A DNA stretch of 64,000 nt from Streptomyces spinoverrucosus (GTDB lineage Bacteria; Actinomycetota; Actinomycetes; Streptomycetales; Streptomycetaceae), in assembly GCF_015712165.1 (NCBI RefSeq), contig NZ_JADPZX010000001.1, positions 7,459,501 to 7,523,500 of the forward strand, written 5' to 3'. Below the pieces are notes generated by a model. That model was given only the letters and a program-made list of their open reading frames with translations, ran no database searches and was not told the origin of the DNA. The position numbers were made by a program, and so were the translations under genes. This document shows, in pieces, positions 12,745 through 24,434 of the stretch. Position 1 is the stretch's first letter. Every line of letters begins with the position of its first letter.

Positions 12745-13564
12745 AGCCCGCCGGGCCGCCGTGCTCGGTTCGCCCATCGCCCACTCCCTGTCCCCGGTGC
12801 TGCACCGGGCGGCGTACCAGGAACTGGGGCTGACGGGCTGGACGTACGACCGCTTCGAGGTCGACGAGGCGGGGCTGCCGGGCTTCTTCGCGAAGCTCGG
12901 CCCGGAGTGGGCCGGGCTGTCGCTGACCATGCCCCTGAAGCGGGCCGTGATCCCGCTGCTGGACGAGATCAGCGACACCGCCGCCTCGGTCGAGGCGGTC
13001 AACACGGTCGTCTGCGCCGACGACGGCCGCCGCGTCGGCGACAACACCGACATCCCCGGCATGGTCGCGGCCCTGCGCGAGCACGGCATCGAGCAGGCCG
13101 ACTCGGCCGCGATCCTCGGCGCCGGCGCCACCGCGTCCTCGGCGCTCGCCGCGCTGGCCCGGATCTGCACCGGCGAGATCGTCGTGTACGTCCGCAGCGC
13201 GGCCCGGGCCGCCGAGATGCGTCAGTGGGGCGAGCGGCTGGACGTCGACGTACGGATCGCGGACTGGACGGACGCGGCCGAGGCGCTGCGCCACCCGCTG
13301 GTCGTCGCCACCACCCCGGCGGGGACGACCGACGCGCTCGCCTCCGCCGTACCGGAGCGGCCCGCGACGCTCTTCGACGTGCTGTACGACCCGTGGCCCA
13401 CCACGCTCGCGGCGCGCTGGTCGGCGTACGGCGGGGCCGTCGTCAGCGGGCTCGACCTGCTGGTGCATCAGGCCGTGCTCCAGGTGGAACAGATGACGGG
13501 CCGCGCGCCCGCGCCGCTGGACGCGATGCGCAAGGCCGGGGAGCACGCCCTCGCCGGTCATTAG
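12725..13564 (+). CDS. aroE: shikimate dehydrogenase
   Basis: NADP-dependent reduction of 3-dehydroshikimate to shikimate. 279 residues. The shikimate-binding SLSPVLH is near the start, the catalytic Lys lies in GLSLTMPLKR, and the catalytic Asp is in DNTDIPGM. A Rossmann segment (AAILGAGATASSALAAL) binds the cofactor. The motifs differ slightly from the usual NVTxPxK and NTDG, as is common in actinobacterial AroE. The start lies inside the mltG end, so the two are coupled; it also begins the aroE-aroC-aroK-aroB group. Confidence 0.92.
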   Translation: MKARATEARRAAVLGSPIAHSLSPVLHRAAYQELGLTGWTYDRFEVDEAGLPGFFAKLGPEWAGLSLTMPLKRAVIPLLDEISDTAASVEAVNTVVCADDGRRVGDNTDIPGMVAALREHGIEQADSAAILGAGATASSALAALARICTGEIVVYVRSAARAAEMRQWGERLDVDVRIADWTDAAEALRHPLVVATTPAGTTDALASAVPERPATLFDVLYDPWPTTLAARWSAYGGAVVSGLDLLVHQAVLQVEQMTGRAPAPLDAMRKAGEHALAGH

Positions 13565-13642
13565 GCCCCTGTCCGGCCCACGGCGGCGTCCGCCTGCTGG
13601 ACCGGCGGGCTGACCAGCGGTCGGAACGTGGGAGGATCGGAC

Positions 13643-13740
13643 ATGGCGGGCCAGGGCCGCGCACCCCGGTCGCGCCGCCGCCGTACGCGAGGACGCGCGT
13701 CGGCAGGGCAGTACCGGGGCGCGAGCACTGAGGAGCACCG

Positions 13741-13744
<4 letters not shown>
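13643..13744 (+). CDS. possible 33-residue Arg-rich upstream ORF of aroC
   Basis: ATG 13643 follows a good ribosome-binding site (GGGAGGA, 13630-13636). It encodes 33 residues with an [10 protein letters not shown] core and ends in a TGA that overlaps the TTG start of aroC (TTGA). The layout is that of a translationally coupled leader peptide. High GC makes Arg-rich chance ORFs common, so it could be spurious. I know of no family for it. Confidence 0.3.
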
Positions 13745-16525
<2,781 letters not shown>

Positions 16526-16599
16526 GTCCCATCGGGGGCCCGGTACGTTCCCCGAGGTCCTTTCCGTCCGATTCCCCGTGCTCCGCCGGGCACTTCGGG

Positions 16600-16637
16600 C
16601 CGTCCCCCGCCGTTCACCAAACGGCGGCGGGGGACGG
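16600..16637 (+). terminator. hairpin after aroB
   Basis: CCGTCCCCCGCCGTT (16600-16614) pairs with AACGGCGGCGGGGGACGG (16620-16637) apart from a three-base bulge. It is placed between the end of the aro genes and the next promoter region and is a likely terminator. Confidence 0.6.
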
Positions 16638-16715
16638 TACCGTTCGGTAGCAGCGGGTCGCGCCCGCTGCCAGCGCCAATTGCCTGCCGAGTAAGACGAG
16701 ACGGAGTGGCACCGG

Positions 16716-17618
16716 ATGCAGCACGCAGTGGGGTCTCCGCTGCCGCCGCCCCACCAGCCGGGGCACGGACCGGCCGCCGGCTGGTCGCCGGCCGCACACC
16801 ACCCGGGTCCGGGTCCGCACCACCAGGGACCCCCGCCCGTGCCCCAGGGTTCCGCCCCCGTGCCCCCGCCGCCCGTGCCGCAGGGCTCCGCCCCTGTGCC
16901 GCCGCCCCCGGGCTTCACCGGAGCCCCGCCATCGGCCCCGCGCCACGCCCCGATGACACCCCCGCCGCCCCCGGACACCACGGGCCACGTCCCACTGCCA
17001 CCCGGCGGCCCGGTGACGATGCCCCCCGCACCCGCCACCACCACCGCCCCCGACCCGGCGACCACCACCCTCGCGGTGCTGCTCATCGGCCCGGCGGGCG
17101 CGGGCAAGACCAGCGTGGCGAAGTACTGGGCGGACCATCGCAGGGTCCCCACGGCCCACATCAGCCTCGACGACGTACGTGAATGGGTCCGCTCGGGCTT
17201 CGCCGACCCCCAGTCCGGCTGGAACGACAACTCCGAGGCCCAGTACCGCCTGGCCCGCCGCACCTGCGGCTTCGCCGCCCGCAACTTCCTGGCCAACGGC
17301 ATCTCGTGCATCCTCGACGACGCGGTCTTCCCCGACCGTCCCGTCGTGGGCCTCGGCGGCTGGAAGCGCCACGTGGGCCCCGGCCTCCTGCCCGTCGTCC
17401 TCCTCCCCGGCCTCGACATCGTCCTGGAACGCAACGCGGAACGCACGGGCAACCGCCGCCTCACCGACGAGGAGGTGGCCCGCATCCACGGCCGCATGGC
17501 CGGCTGGTACGGCTCGGGCCTGCCCATCATCGACAACTCCCAGCTCGACGTCCCCGGCACGGCCCGAGTCCTGGACGAGGTCCTGGCAAGGTCGATAGCA
17601 AGCCCCCCGAACTGGTAA
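16716..17618 (+). CDS. P-loop NTPase/kinase-like protein with proline-rich N-terminus
   Basis: 300 residues in two parts. Residues 1-115 are disordered and made of Pro, Gly, Ala and His, including two near-identical PVPQGSAPVPPPP units. Residues 117-300 are a small P-loop domain: Walker A LIGPAGAGKTSVAKYWA, then SLDDVREWVRSG and a polar LDDAVFPDRPVVGLGGWKRH stretch. A lid-like region (LERNAERTGNRRLTDEEVARIHGRM) follows. This resembles the AAA_33/zeta-type kinases that act on small molecules or tRNA-like substrates. The proline-rich region may mediate protein contacts. The substrate is unknown and no partner is adjacent. Confidence 0.75.
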   Translation: MQHAVGSPLPPPHQPGHGPAAGWSPAAHHPGPGPHHQGPPPVPQGSAPVPPPPVPQGSAPVPPPPGFTGAPPSAPRHAPMTPPPPPDTTGHVPLPPGGPVTMPPAPATTTAPDPATTTLAVLLIGPAGAGKTSVAKYWADHRRVPTAHISLDDVREWVRSGFADPQSGWNDNSEAQYRLARRTCGFAARNFLANGISCILDDAVFPDRPVVGLGGWKRHVGPGLLPVVLLPGLDIVLERNAERTGNRRLTDEEVARIHGRMAGWYGSGLPIIDNSQLDVPGTARVLDEVLARSIASPPNW

Positions 17619-17643
17619 CGCAGGGGGCTGACCCAACCCCAAT

Positions 17644-17670
17644 GGGGCGCGAGGAACTGCGCGCCAAGCC
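17644..17670 (+). repeat. dispersed Streptomyces intergenic repeat, copy A
   Basis: GGGGCGCGAGGAACTGCGCG followed by CCAAGCC. It matches a second copy at 47110-47136 except for two positions. The half-palindromic GCGCG...CGCG ends suggest a short stem-loop. Sequences of this type are scattered in intergenic DNA of many Streptomyces. Confidence 0.6.
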
Positions 17671-17808
17671 CCCACAGACCCGCAGACGGCACACAACAAC
17701 CGGTGGCACCCCCCAAAACGGGCACCCTCCCCACCCTCACAATCCAGACAACGCCCACTCAGCCCCCCTCAACCGGCACAAACCCAGCGAAGCTCGTACG
17801 CTCGGCAC

Positions 17809-18915
17809 ATGTCAGAGGTGTACGCGACCCGCCGAACCCGGCTACGGGAGCGCTGCAACGCGGGCGGCAGCGCGGCGGCGCTGATCTCCCGGCCCGCCAA
17901 CGTGCGCTACCTCGCGGGCGCGGCGCCCCACGGTGCCGTACTGCTGCTGGGCAAGCGCGAGGACCTGCTGGTCTGTGCCGGTCCACCGGACGACCGCCCC
18001 ACCGAGGGCCGCCCCGACGAGACCCTGCGCCTGCACACCCTCCCCACCCCCGGCGGCGACCCCGCCGTCGCCGCAGCCGACCTCGCCACGGCCCAGGGCG
18101 CCGACTCCCTCGCCGTCGAGGAACACCACCTCACCGTCTCCCGCCACCGAGCCATCGGCTCCGTCACCCCCGCCCTCCGCCTCGCCGACCTCGGCAACGC
18201 GGTCGAGCAGCTCAGAGTCGTCAAGGACGAGGAGGAGATCTCCTGCCTGCGCATCGGCGCCGAGATCGCCGACCAGGCCCTCGGTGAGCTCCTGGAGTCC
18301 ATCCTGGTGGGCCGCACCGAGCGCCACCTCGCCCTGGAACTCGAACGCCGCCTCGTCGACCACGGCGCCGACGGCCCCGCCTTCCCCACGTCCGTCGCCA
18401 CCGGGGCGAACGCCGGCAGACGCGGACACCGCCCCACCGACCGCCGCGTCGAGGAGGGCGACTTCCTGTCCGTCTGCCTGGGTGCCTCCTACCGCGGCTA
18501 CCGCTGCGAGATCGGCCGTACCTTCGTCATCGGCACCTCACCCGCGGACTGGCAGATCGAGCTGTACGACCTGGTCTTCGCGGCCCAGCGGGCCGGCCGC
18601 GAGATGCTCGCCCCCGGTGCCGCCTACCGCGACGTGGACCGCGCCGCACGCCACGTGCTGGACTCCGCCGGGTACGGCGAGGGCCTCCCGGGGCTCATCG
18701 GCCACGGTGTGGGACTAGAAATCGACGAGGACCCTCAGCTGGCCCCCACGGCCATGGGTAAACTGGACGCTTGCGTGCCGGTCACCGTCGAACCGGGGGT
18801 CCACCTCCCGGGCCGGGGCGGTGTCCGGATCGATGACACGCTCGTCGTACGCCCCGAGGCGGACGGCGGACCCGAGCTACTCACCATCACGACCAAGGAG
18901 CTGCTCGCCCTCTAG
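17809..18915 (+). CDS. aminopeptidase P (M24B) family protein with altered metal site
   Basis: 368 residues with a creatinase-like N-terminal domain (about 1-130) and a pita-bread M24 domain (about 140-365). Intact members coordinate two metals with Asp, Asp, His, Glu, Glu. Here the first Asp position (usually LDFG) reads SVCLGA, the second (usually SDxxRT) reads CEIGRT, and the last Glu (usually GVRIED) reads GVRIDD. Only the His of IGHGVGLEI and the Glu of VTVEPGVH are unchanged. The enzyme may bind metal differently or have lost peptidase activity. It lies 51 nt upstream of efp, as prolidase-like genes often do. Confidence 0.85.
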   Translation: MSEVYATRRTRLRERCNAGGSAAALISRPANVRYLAGAAPHGAVLLLGKREDLLVCAGPPDDRPTEGRPDETLRLHTLPTPGGDPAVAAADLATAQGADSLAVEEHHLTVSRHRAIGSVTPALRLADLGNAVEQLRVVKDEEEISCLRIGAEIADQALGELLESILVGRTERHLALELERRLVDHGADGPAFPTSVATGANAGRRGHRPTDRRVEEGDFLSVCLGASYRGYRCEIGRTFVIGTSPADWQIELYDLVFAAQRAGREMLAPGAAYRDVDRAARHVLDSAGYGEGLPGLIGHGVGLEIDEDPQLAPTAMGKLDACVPVTVEPGVHLPGRGGVRIDDTLVVRPEADGGPELLTITTKELLAL

Positions 18916-18966
18916 GCAGGTGCGCGCGCCGGGGTCGTCCACGTCAGTCCAGGAGATTCCGCAACC

Positions 18967-19533
18967 GTGGCTTCCACGAACGACCTCAAGAACGGCATGG
19001 TGCTCAAGCTCGAAGGCGGCCAGCTCTGGTCCGTCGTCGAGTTCCAGCACGTCAAGCCCGGCAAGGGCCCGGCCTTCGTGCGCACCAAGCTCAAGAACGT
19101 GCTCTCCGGGAAGGTCGTCGACAAGACCTTCAACGCCGGCGTGAAGGTCGAGACGGCCACCGTCGACAAGCGGGACATGCAGTTCTCCTACATGGACGGC
19201 GAGTACTTCGTCTTCATGGACATGGAGACCTACGACCAGCTCATGGTCGACCGCAAGGCCGTCGGCGACGCCGCGAACTTCCTCATCGAGGGCTTCATGG
19301 CCACCGTCGCCCAGCACGAGGGCGAGGTGCTCTTCGTCGAGCTGCCCGCCGCCGTCGAGCTGACCATCCAGGAGACCGAGCCGGGCGTCCAGGGCGACCG
19401 CTCCACCGGCGGCACCAAGCCCGCCACGCTGGAGACCGGTCACCAGATCCAGGTCCCGCTCTTCATCACCACCGGTGAGAAGATCAAGGTCGACACGCGC
19501 ACCAGCGACTACCTCGGCCGGGTGAGCAGCTAA
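18967..19533 (+). CDS. efp: translation elongation factor P
   Basis: Relieves ribosome stalling at proline stretches. 188 residues: KOW-like domain I, then two OB domains (EGGRVYD-type region here is [16 protein letters not shown]-terminal [11 protein letters not shown]). The domain I tip reads KPGKGPAF with Lys33 at the apex. This is the PGKGP loop of actinobacterial EF-P, which works with an unmodified lysine. No EpmA, YmfI or EarP-type modifier is in the window. It is followed 2 nt later by nusB. Confidence 0.97.
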   Translation: MASTNDLKNGMVLKLEGGQLWSVVEFQHVKPGKGPAFVRTKLKNVLSGKVVDKTFNAGVKVETATVDKRDMQFSYMDGEYFVFMDMETYDQLMVDRKAVGDAANFLIEGFMATVAQHEGEVLFVELPAAVELTIQETEPGVQGDRSTGGTKPATLETGHQIQVPLFITTGEKIKVDTRTSDYLGRVSS

Positions 19534-19535
19534 CC

Positions 19536-19973
19536 GTGGCTGCCCGTAACACGGCCCGCAAGCGCGCCTTCCAGATCCTCTTCGAGGGCGACCAGCGCGG
19601 CGCCGACGTCCTGACGGTCCTCGCGGACTGGATCCGGCTCTCGCGGACCGACACCCGGCAGCCGCCGGTGAGCGAGTACACGATGCAGCTCGTCGAGGGC
19701 TACGCGGAGCACGCGACGCGGATCGACGAGCTGATCGCCCAGTACTCGGTCGGTTGGACGCTCGACCGGATGCCGGTCGTCGACCGCAACATCCTGCGTC
19801 TCGGCGCCTACGAGCTGATCTGGGTCGACGAGACCCCGGACGCCGTCGTGCTGGACGAGATGGTGCAGCTGGCGAAGGAGTTCTCCACGGACGAGTCGCC
19901 CTCGTTCGTCAACGGTCTGCTCGGCCGGCTCAAGGACCTGAAGCCCTCGCTGCGACGGACCACCGAGGACTGA
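19536..19973 (+). CDS. nusB: transcription antitermination factor NusB
   Basis: 145-residue all-helical RNA-binding protein that with S10 (NusE) binds boxA and acts in rRNA antitermination. The N-terminus ARNTARKRAFQILFEGDQRG and the C-terminal block TPDAVVLDEMVQLAKEFSTD...FVNGLLGRL are typical. GTG 19536 starts 2 nt after the efp stop, so the pair is coupled. A strong hairpin follows 7 nt after the stop codon. Confidence 0.96.
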   Translation: MAARNTARKRAFQILFEGDQRGADVLTVLADWIRLSRTDTRQPPVSEYTMQLVEGYAEHATRIDELIAQYSVGWTLDRMPVVDRNILRLGAYELIWVDETPDAVVLDEMVQLAKEFSTDESPSFVNGLLGRLKDLKPSLRRTTED

Positions 19974-19980
19974 GACACCC

Positions 19981-20030
19981 GAGAACGCCGGAGGGCCGCA
20001 GCGTGCGTGCTGCGGCCCTCCGGCGTTCTC
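19981..20030 (+). terminator. terminator of efp-nusB (perfect 22-bp stem)
   Basis: Arms 19981-20002 and 20009-20030 are perfectly complementary over 22 bp with a six-base GTGCGT loop. It lies directly after nusB and can work in both directions. Confidence 0.9.
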
Positions 20031-20081
20031 GCGTCCCGTGGCGCCCTCGGATACGTGCGTGGCGCCGGAGGCGCTCACAAA

Positions 20082-20127
20082 GCCGCCGGGGTGGCCGGAA
20101 CCGTGAAGTTCCGGCCACCCCGGCGGC
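20082..20127 (-). terminator. terminator of bldD (perfect 20-bp stem)
   Basis: Arms 20082-20101 and 20108-20127 form a perfect 20-bp stem with a CGTGAA loop, 26 nt beyond the bldD stop codon. With the nusB hairpin it separates the two convergent genes. Confidence 0.88.
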
Positions 20128-20153
20128 ACGTTTCTGCTGAGGTGGTGGAGTGC

Positions 20154-20657
20154 TCAGCTCTCCTCGTGCGAGGCCACCGCGCGGCGCGCGTCCGCGTCCA
20201 GCACGCCCCAGCTGATCAGCTGCTCGGTGAGGACCGAGGGCGACTGGTCGTAGATGACGGCGAGCGTGCGCAGGTCGTCCTGGCGGATCGAGAGCACCTT
20301 GCCGTTGTAGTCACCGCGCTGCGACTGGATCGTCGCCGCGTACCGCTGCAGGGGGCCGGCCTTCTCGGCCGGCACCGTGGCCAGCCGCTCCAGGTCCAGG
20401 ACCAGCTTCGGCGGCGGCTCGGCGGCGCCGCCCGGGGTGGTGCCCGGAAGGAGCTCCTGCACGGGAACGCCGTAGAAGTCCGCCAGCTCGGCAAGGCGCT
20501 GCACGGTCACGGCGCGGTCGCCGCGCTCGTACGACCCGACCACGACCGCCTTCCAGCGTCCCTGGGACTTCTCCTCGACACCGTGGAGGGAAAGGCCCTG
20601 CTGGGTGCGGATGGCCCGGAGCTTGGCCCCGAGCTGTTTGGCGTATTCGCTGGACAT
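20154..20657 (-). CDS. bldD: developmental master regulator BldD (c-di-GMP-responsive)
   Basis: Represses sporulation genes during vegetative growth when dimerised by tetrameric c-di-GMP. 167 residues: an N-terminal HTH_3 domain (about 8-68; LGAKLRAIRTQQGLSLHGVE, then GSYERGDRAV) and a C-terminal ligand domain. The c-di-GMP signature RGD-X8-RQDD is intact at residues 114-116 and 125-128. ATG at 20657 is preceded on its strand by GGGGAGCC. The upstream DNA carries an exact BldD box, consistent with the known autoregulation. Confidence 0.98.
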   Translation of the reverse strand: MSSEYAKQLGAKLRAIRTQQGLSLHGVEEKSQGRWKAVVVGSYERGDRAVTVQRLAELADFYGVPVQELLPGTTPGGAAEPPPKLVLDLERLATVPAEKAGPLQRYAATIQSQRGDYNGKVLSIRQDDLRTLAVIYDQSPSVLTEQLISWGVLDADARRAVASHEES

Positions 20658-20714
20658 ATGGCTCCCCGGACACTGTGTCGACGCGACTGGAGTGGTTCCA
20701 CGCCGCGCGGCTGG

Positions 20715-20742
20715 TAACTCACTGTGAGGTTACGCAGCGTTA
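20715..20742 (-). promoter_or_regulatory. tandem BldD boxes upstream of bldD
   Basis: TTACGCAGCGTTA (20730-20742) matches the palindromic BldD consensus TnACnC(A/T)GnGTnA at every fixed position. Directly next to it TAACTCACTGTGA (20715-20727) matches with one mismatch. They lie 58-85 bp upstream of the bldD start codon, where autorepression would be exerted. Confidence 0.75.
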
Positions 20743-20862
20743 CTCTCCCGCGTCAAGCCGAATGGTCCGCACCGACTCTTCCGTGGTATCGGCCGCCGAC
20801 TACGCCGAGCGGGTGATCCAGTGACCCCGAGGGGGGTGATCCGGGGTGTCGTGGCGGCCTGC

Positions 20863-20868
20863 TACGGT
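20863..20868 (+). promoter_or_regulatory. candidate pyrR -10 box
   Basis: TACGGT fits the TAnnnT consensus of the main sigma factor. It would start transcription about 60 nt before the pyrR ATG, just upstream of the PyrR-binding leader. No convincing -35 is seen. Confidence 0.4.
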
Positions 20869-20888
20869 GGATGGCGCAATCCCGACGT

Positions 20889-21494
<606 letters not shown>

Positions 21495-21598
21495 CAACCG
21501 AAGGCGTACGGCCGCTGCCGTGCGCCGGCTCGGCGCGTTCCAGCACGCGCACGGTTGCCCGAAATCTCCCGAATGAACTGCCTTACGGAGCCTGAAAG

Positions 21599-22576
21599 AT
21601 GCAGCGCCATCTCATCTCGGCCGCCGACCTCACCCGCGACGACGCCGTCCTGATCCTCGACACCGCCGAGGAGATGTCCCGGGTCGCCGACCGGCCGATC
21701 AAGAAGCTGCCGACCCTGCGCGGCCGCACCGTGGTGAACCTCTTCTTCGAGGACTCGACCCGCACCCGGATCTCCTTCGAGGCCGCCGAGAAGCGGCTGT
21801 CCGCGGATGTCATCAACTTCTCCGCGAAGGGGTCTTCGGTGTCCAAGGGCGAGTCCCTGAAGGACACCGCCCAGACCCTGGAAGCCATGGGCGTCGACGC
21901 CGTCGTCATCCGGCACGGCGCCTCCGGAGCCCCGTACCGGCTCGCCAACTCCGGCTGGATCGACGCGGCCGTCATCAACGCCGGCGACGGCACCCACCAG
22001 CACCCCACCCAGGCACTGCTCGACGCGTTCACCATGCGCCGCCGCCTCGTCGGCCGGGACGCCGGGCTCGGCCACGACCTGTCCGGCAAGCGCGTCACCA
22101 TCGTCGGCGACGTCCTGCACAGCCGGGTCGCCCGCTCCAACGTCGACCTGCTGCACACCCTCGGCGCCGAGGTCACCCTCGTCGCCCCGCCCACCCTGCT
22201 GCCGGTCGGCGTCGGGACCTGGCCCTGCGAGGTGTCGTACGACCTCGACAGCACGCTGACCAAGTCCGACGCGGTGATGATGCTGCGCGTGCAGCGCGAG
22301 CGCATGAACGCCGCGTTCTTCCCGACCGAGCGCGAGTACTCGCGGCGCTACGGCCTGGACGGCGACCGGATGGCGAAGATGCCCGAGCACGCCATCGTGA
22401 TGCACCCCGGCCCGATGGTCCGCGGCATGGAGATCACCGCCGAGGTCGCCGACTCCGAACGCTGCACCGCCATCGAGCAGGTCGCAAACGGAGTCTCCAT
22501 CCGGATGGCCGTTCTGTATCTGCTGCTCGGTGGAAACGAACCCGCCGTCACGAACACCCGTACCGAGGAGAAGTAA
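21599..22576 (+). CDS. pyrB: aspartate carbamoyltransferase catalytic subunit
   Basis: Condenses carbamoyl phosphate and aspartate. 325 residues. The carbamoyl-phosphate site is [13 protein letters not shown], with the [10 protein letters not shown] motif and the 240s-loop region after it. No pyrI regulatory subunit is present; the next gene is pyrC, 5 nt downstream. Confidence 0.97.
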   Translation: MQRHLISAADLTRDDAVLILDTAEEMSRVADRPIKKLPTLRGRTVVNLFFEDSTRTRISFEAAEKRLSADVINFSAKGSSVSKGESLKDTAQTLEAMGVDAVVIRHGASGAPYRLANSGWIDAAVINAGDGTHQHPTQALLDAFTMRRRLVGRDAGLGHDLSGKRVTIVGDVLHSRVARSNVDLLHTLGAEVTLVAPPTLLPVGVGTWPCEVSYDLDSTLTKSDAVMMLRVQRERMNAAFFPTEREYSRRYGLDGDRMAKMPEHAIVMHPGPMVRGMEITAEVADSERCTAIEQVANGVSIRMAVLYLLLGGNEPAVTNTRTEEK

Positions 22577-22581
22577 GACAG

Positions 22582-23868
22582 ATGAGCAAGATCCTGATCC
22601 GTGGTGCGAAGGTGCTCGGCGGCGAGCCGCAGGACGTGCTGATCGAGAGCTCCCGCATCGCCGCCGTGGGCCACGGCCTGCCGGACGAGGGCGCCGAGGT
22701 CGTCGAGGCGGGCGGCAAGGTGCTGCTCCCGGGCCTGGTCGACCTGCACACCCATCTGCGCGAGCCCGGCCGCGAGGACTCCGAGACCGTACTCACCGGC
22801 ACGCGCGCGGCCGCCTCCGGCGGCTACACCGCCGTGTTCGCCATGGCCAACACCTTCCCGGTCGCGGACACCGCCGGTGTCGTCGAACAGGTCTGGCGAC
22901 TGGGCCGGGAGCACGGCTACTGCGATGTGCAGCCGATCGGCGCCGTCACCGTGGGCCTGGAGGGCAGGAAGCTCGCCGAGCTGGGCGCCATGCACGAGTC
23001 GGCGGCCGGCGTCACCGTCTTCTCCGACGACGGCAAGTGCGTCGACGACGCCGTGATCATGCGCCGGGCGCTGGAGTACGTGAAGGCCTTCGGCGGGGTC
23101 GTCGCCCAGCACGCGCAGGAGCCGCGGCTGACCGAGGGCGCCCAGATGAACGAGGGCGTCGTCTCCGCGGAGCTGGGCCTCGGCGGCTGGCCCGCGGTGG
23201 CCGAGGAGTCGATCATCGCCCGGGACGTGCTGCTCGCCGAGCACGTCGGCTCCCGCGTGCACATCTGCCATCTGTCGACCGCCGGGTCCGTGGAGATCGT
23301 GCGCTGGGCCAAGTCCCGCGGCATCCGGGTCACCGCCGAGGTCACCCCGCACCACCTCCTCCTCACCGACGAGCTGGTACGGACGTACAACCCGGTCTAC
23401 AAGGTGAACCCGCCGCTGCGCACCGAGCGGGACGTGCTGGCGCTGCGCGAGGCGCTCGCCGACGGCACGATCGACATCGTCGCCACCGACCACGCCCCGC
23501 ACCCGCACGAGGACAAGGACTGCGAGTGGGCCGCCGCCGCGATGGGGATGGTCGGCCTGGAGACCGCGTTGTCAGTGGTCCAGGAGACCATGGTCGACAC
23601 AGGGCTGCTCGGCTGGGCCGACGTGGCGGACCGTATGTCCTTCGCGCCGGCCCGGATCGGGCAGGCCACGGGGCACGGACGGCCCGTCTCGGCAGGTGAG
23701 CCCGCCAACCTCACCCTCGTCGACACGGCATACCGTGGGCCCGTGGACCCCGCGGGCTTCGCCTCGCGCAGCCGCAACACCCCGTACGAGGGTCGTGAGC
23801 TGCCGGGCCGTGTCACGCACACGTGGCTCCGGGGCAAGGCCACGCTCGTCGACGGGAAGCTCACGTGA
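22582..23868 (+). CDS. pyrC: dihydroorotase (type I)
   Basis: Zinc amidohydrolase that cyclises carbamoyl aspartate. 428 residues, the length of the larger class I enzymes. Metal-ligand motif DLHTHLREPG is near residue 55; later His ligands lie in VTPHHLLLTDE and the catalytic Asp in ATDHAPHPHEDKD. It starts 5 nt after pyrB; its TGA overlaps the next start (GTGA). Confidence 0.97.
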   Translation: MSKILIRGAKVLGGEPQDVLIESSRIAAVGHGLPDEGAEVVEAGGKVLLPGLVDLHTHLREPGREDSETVLTGTRAAASGGYTAVFAMANTFPVADTAGVVEQVWRLGREHGYCDVQPIGAVTVGLEGRKLAELGAMHESAAGVTVFSDDGKCVDDAVIMRRALEYVKAFGGVVAQHAQEPRLTEGAQMNEGVVSAELGLGGWPAVAEESIIARDVLLAEHVGSRVHICHLSTAGSVEIVRWAKSRGIRVTAEVTPHHLLLTDELVRTYNPVYKVNPPLRTERDVLALREALADGTIDIVATDHAPHPHEDKDCEWAAAAMGMVGLETALSVVQETMVDTGLLGWADVADRMSFAPARIGQATGHGRPVSAGEPANLTLVDTAYRGPVDPAGFASRSRNTPYEGRELPGRVTHTWLRGKATLVDGKLT

Positions 23869-24434
23869 CACCTGTAATCCTGCTGGCCGCCGATAAGGAA
23901 TCGGCGGAAGTGACCGACTGGGCCGCCCGCATCGGCTGGGTCGTCGGCCTCGCCCTGTTCGTCGCGCTCGTCTACTGGCTGATGCGCGAGGGCTGGAAGT
24001 GGCGCGGCACCCTCCAGGGCGACCTCCCGGAGCTGCCCAGCGCGCCGGACGAGCCCGGCGCGGCGAAACTGACGATGACCGGTCGCTACCACGGCTCCAC
24101 CACCGCCGGTCAGTGGCTGGACCGCATCGTGGCGCACGGCCTGGGTACCCGCAGCCGGGTCGAGCTCACCCTGACGGACGCGGGACTGGACGTCGTACGC
24201 CCCGGAGCGAGCGACTTCTTCGTCCCCGCGGCGGTCCTGCGCGAGGCGCGGCTCGACAAGGGCATCGCCGGCAAGGTCCTCACCGAGGGCGGACTGCTCG
24301 TCGTGACCTGGGCGCACGGCGAACGGCTGATCGACTCCGGTTTCCGCTCCGACCGCGCGGCCGAGCACAACGAGTGGGTCGAAGCAATCAACTCCATGAT
24401 CAAGACCAGCACCACGGAAGGCGCCGAACGATGA
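23865..24434 (+). CDS. membrane-anchored PH-like protein within the pyr operon
   Basis: 189 residues. A short N-terminus leads into one transmembrane helix ([18 protein letters not shown], about residues 20-40). The cytoplasmic part is beta-rich (about 60-180; [20 protein letters not shown], then [20 protein letters not shown], ending [14 protein letters not shown]) and looks like a PH-type domain. It is conserved between pyrC and carA in Streptomyces. It overlaps both neighbours (GTGA and ATGA), so it is cotranslated with pyrimidine enzymes, but its role is unknown. Confidence 0.82.
   Translation: MTPVILLAADKESAEVTDWAARIGWVVGLALFVALVYWLMREGWKWRGTLQGDLPELPSAPDEPGAAKLTMTGRYHGSTTAGQWLDRIVAHGLGTRSRVELTLTDAGLDVVRPGASDFFVPAAVLREARLDKGIAGKVLTEGGLLVVTWAHGERLIDSGFRSDRAAEHNEWVEAINSMIKTSTTEGAER

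Noticed and set aside
23569..23577. TTGTCAGTG inside pyrC, resembling the damage-promoter motif
   Set aside because: It lies within coding sequence and no TAnnnT follows at eight bases.
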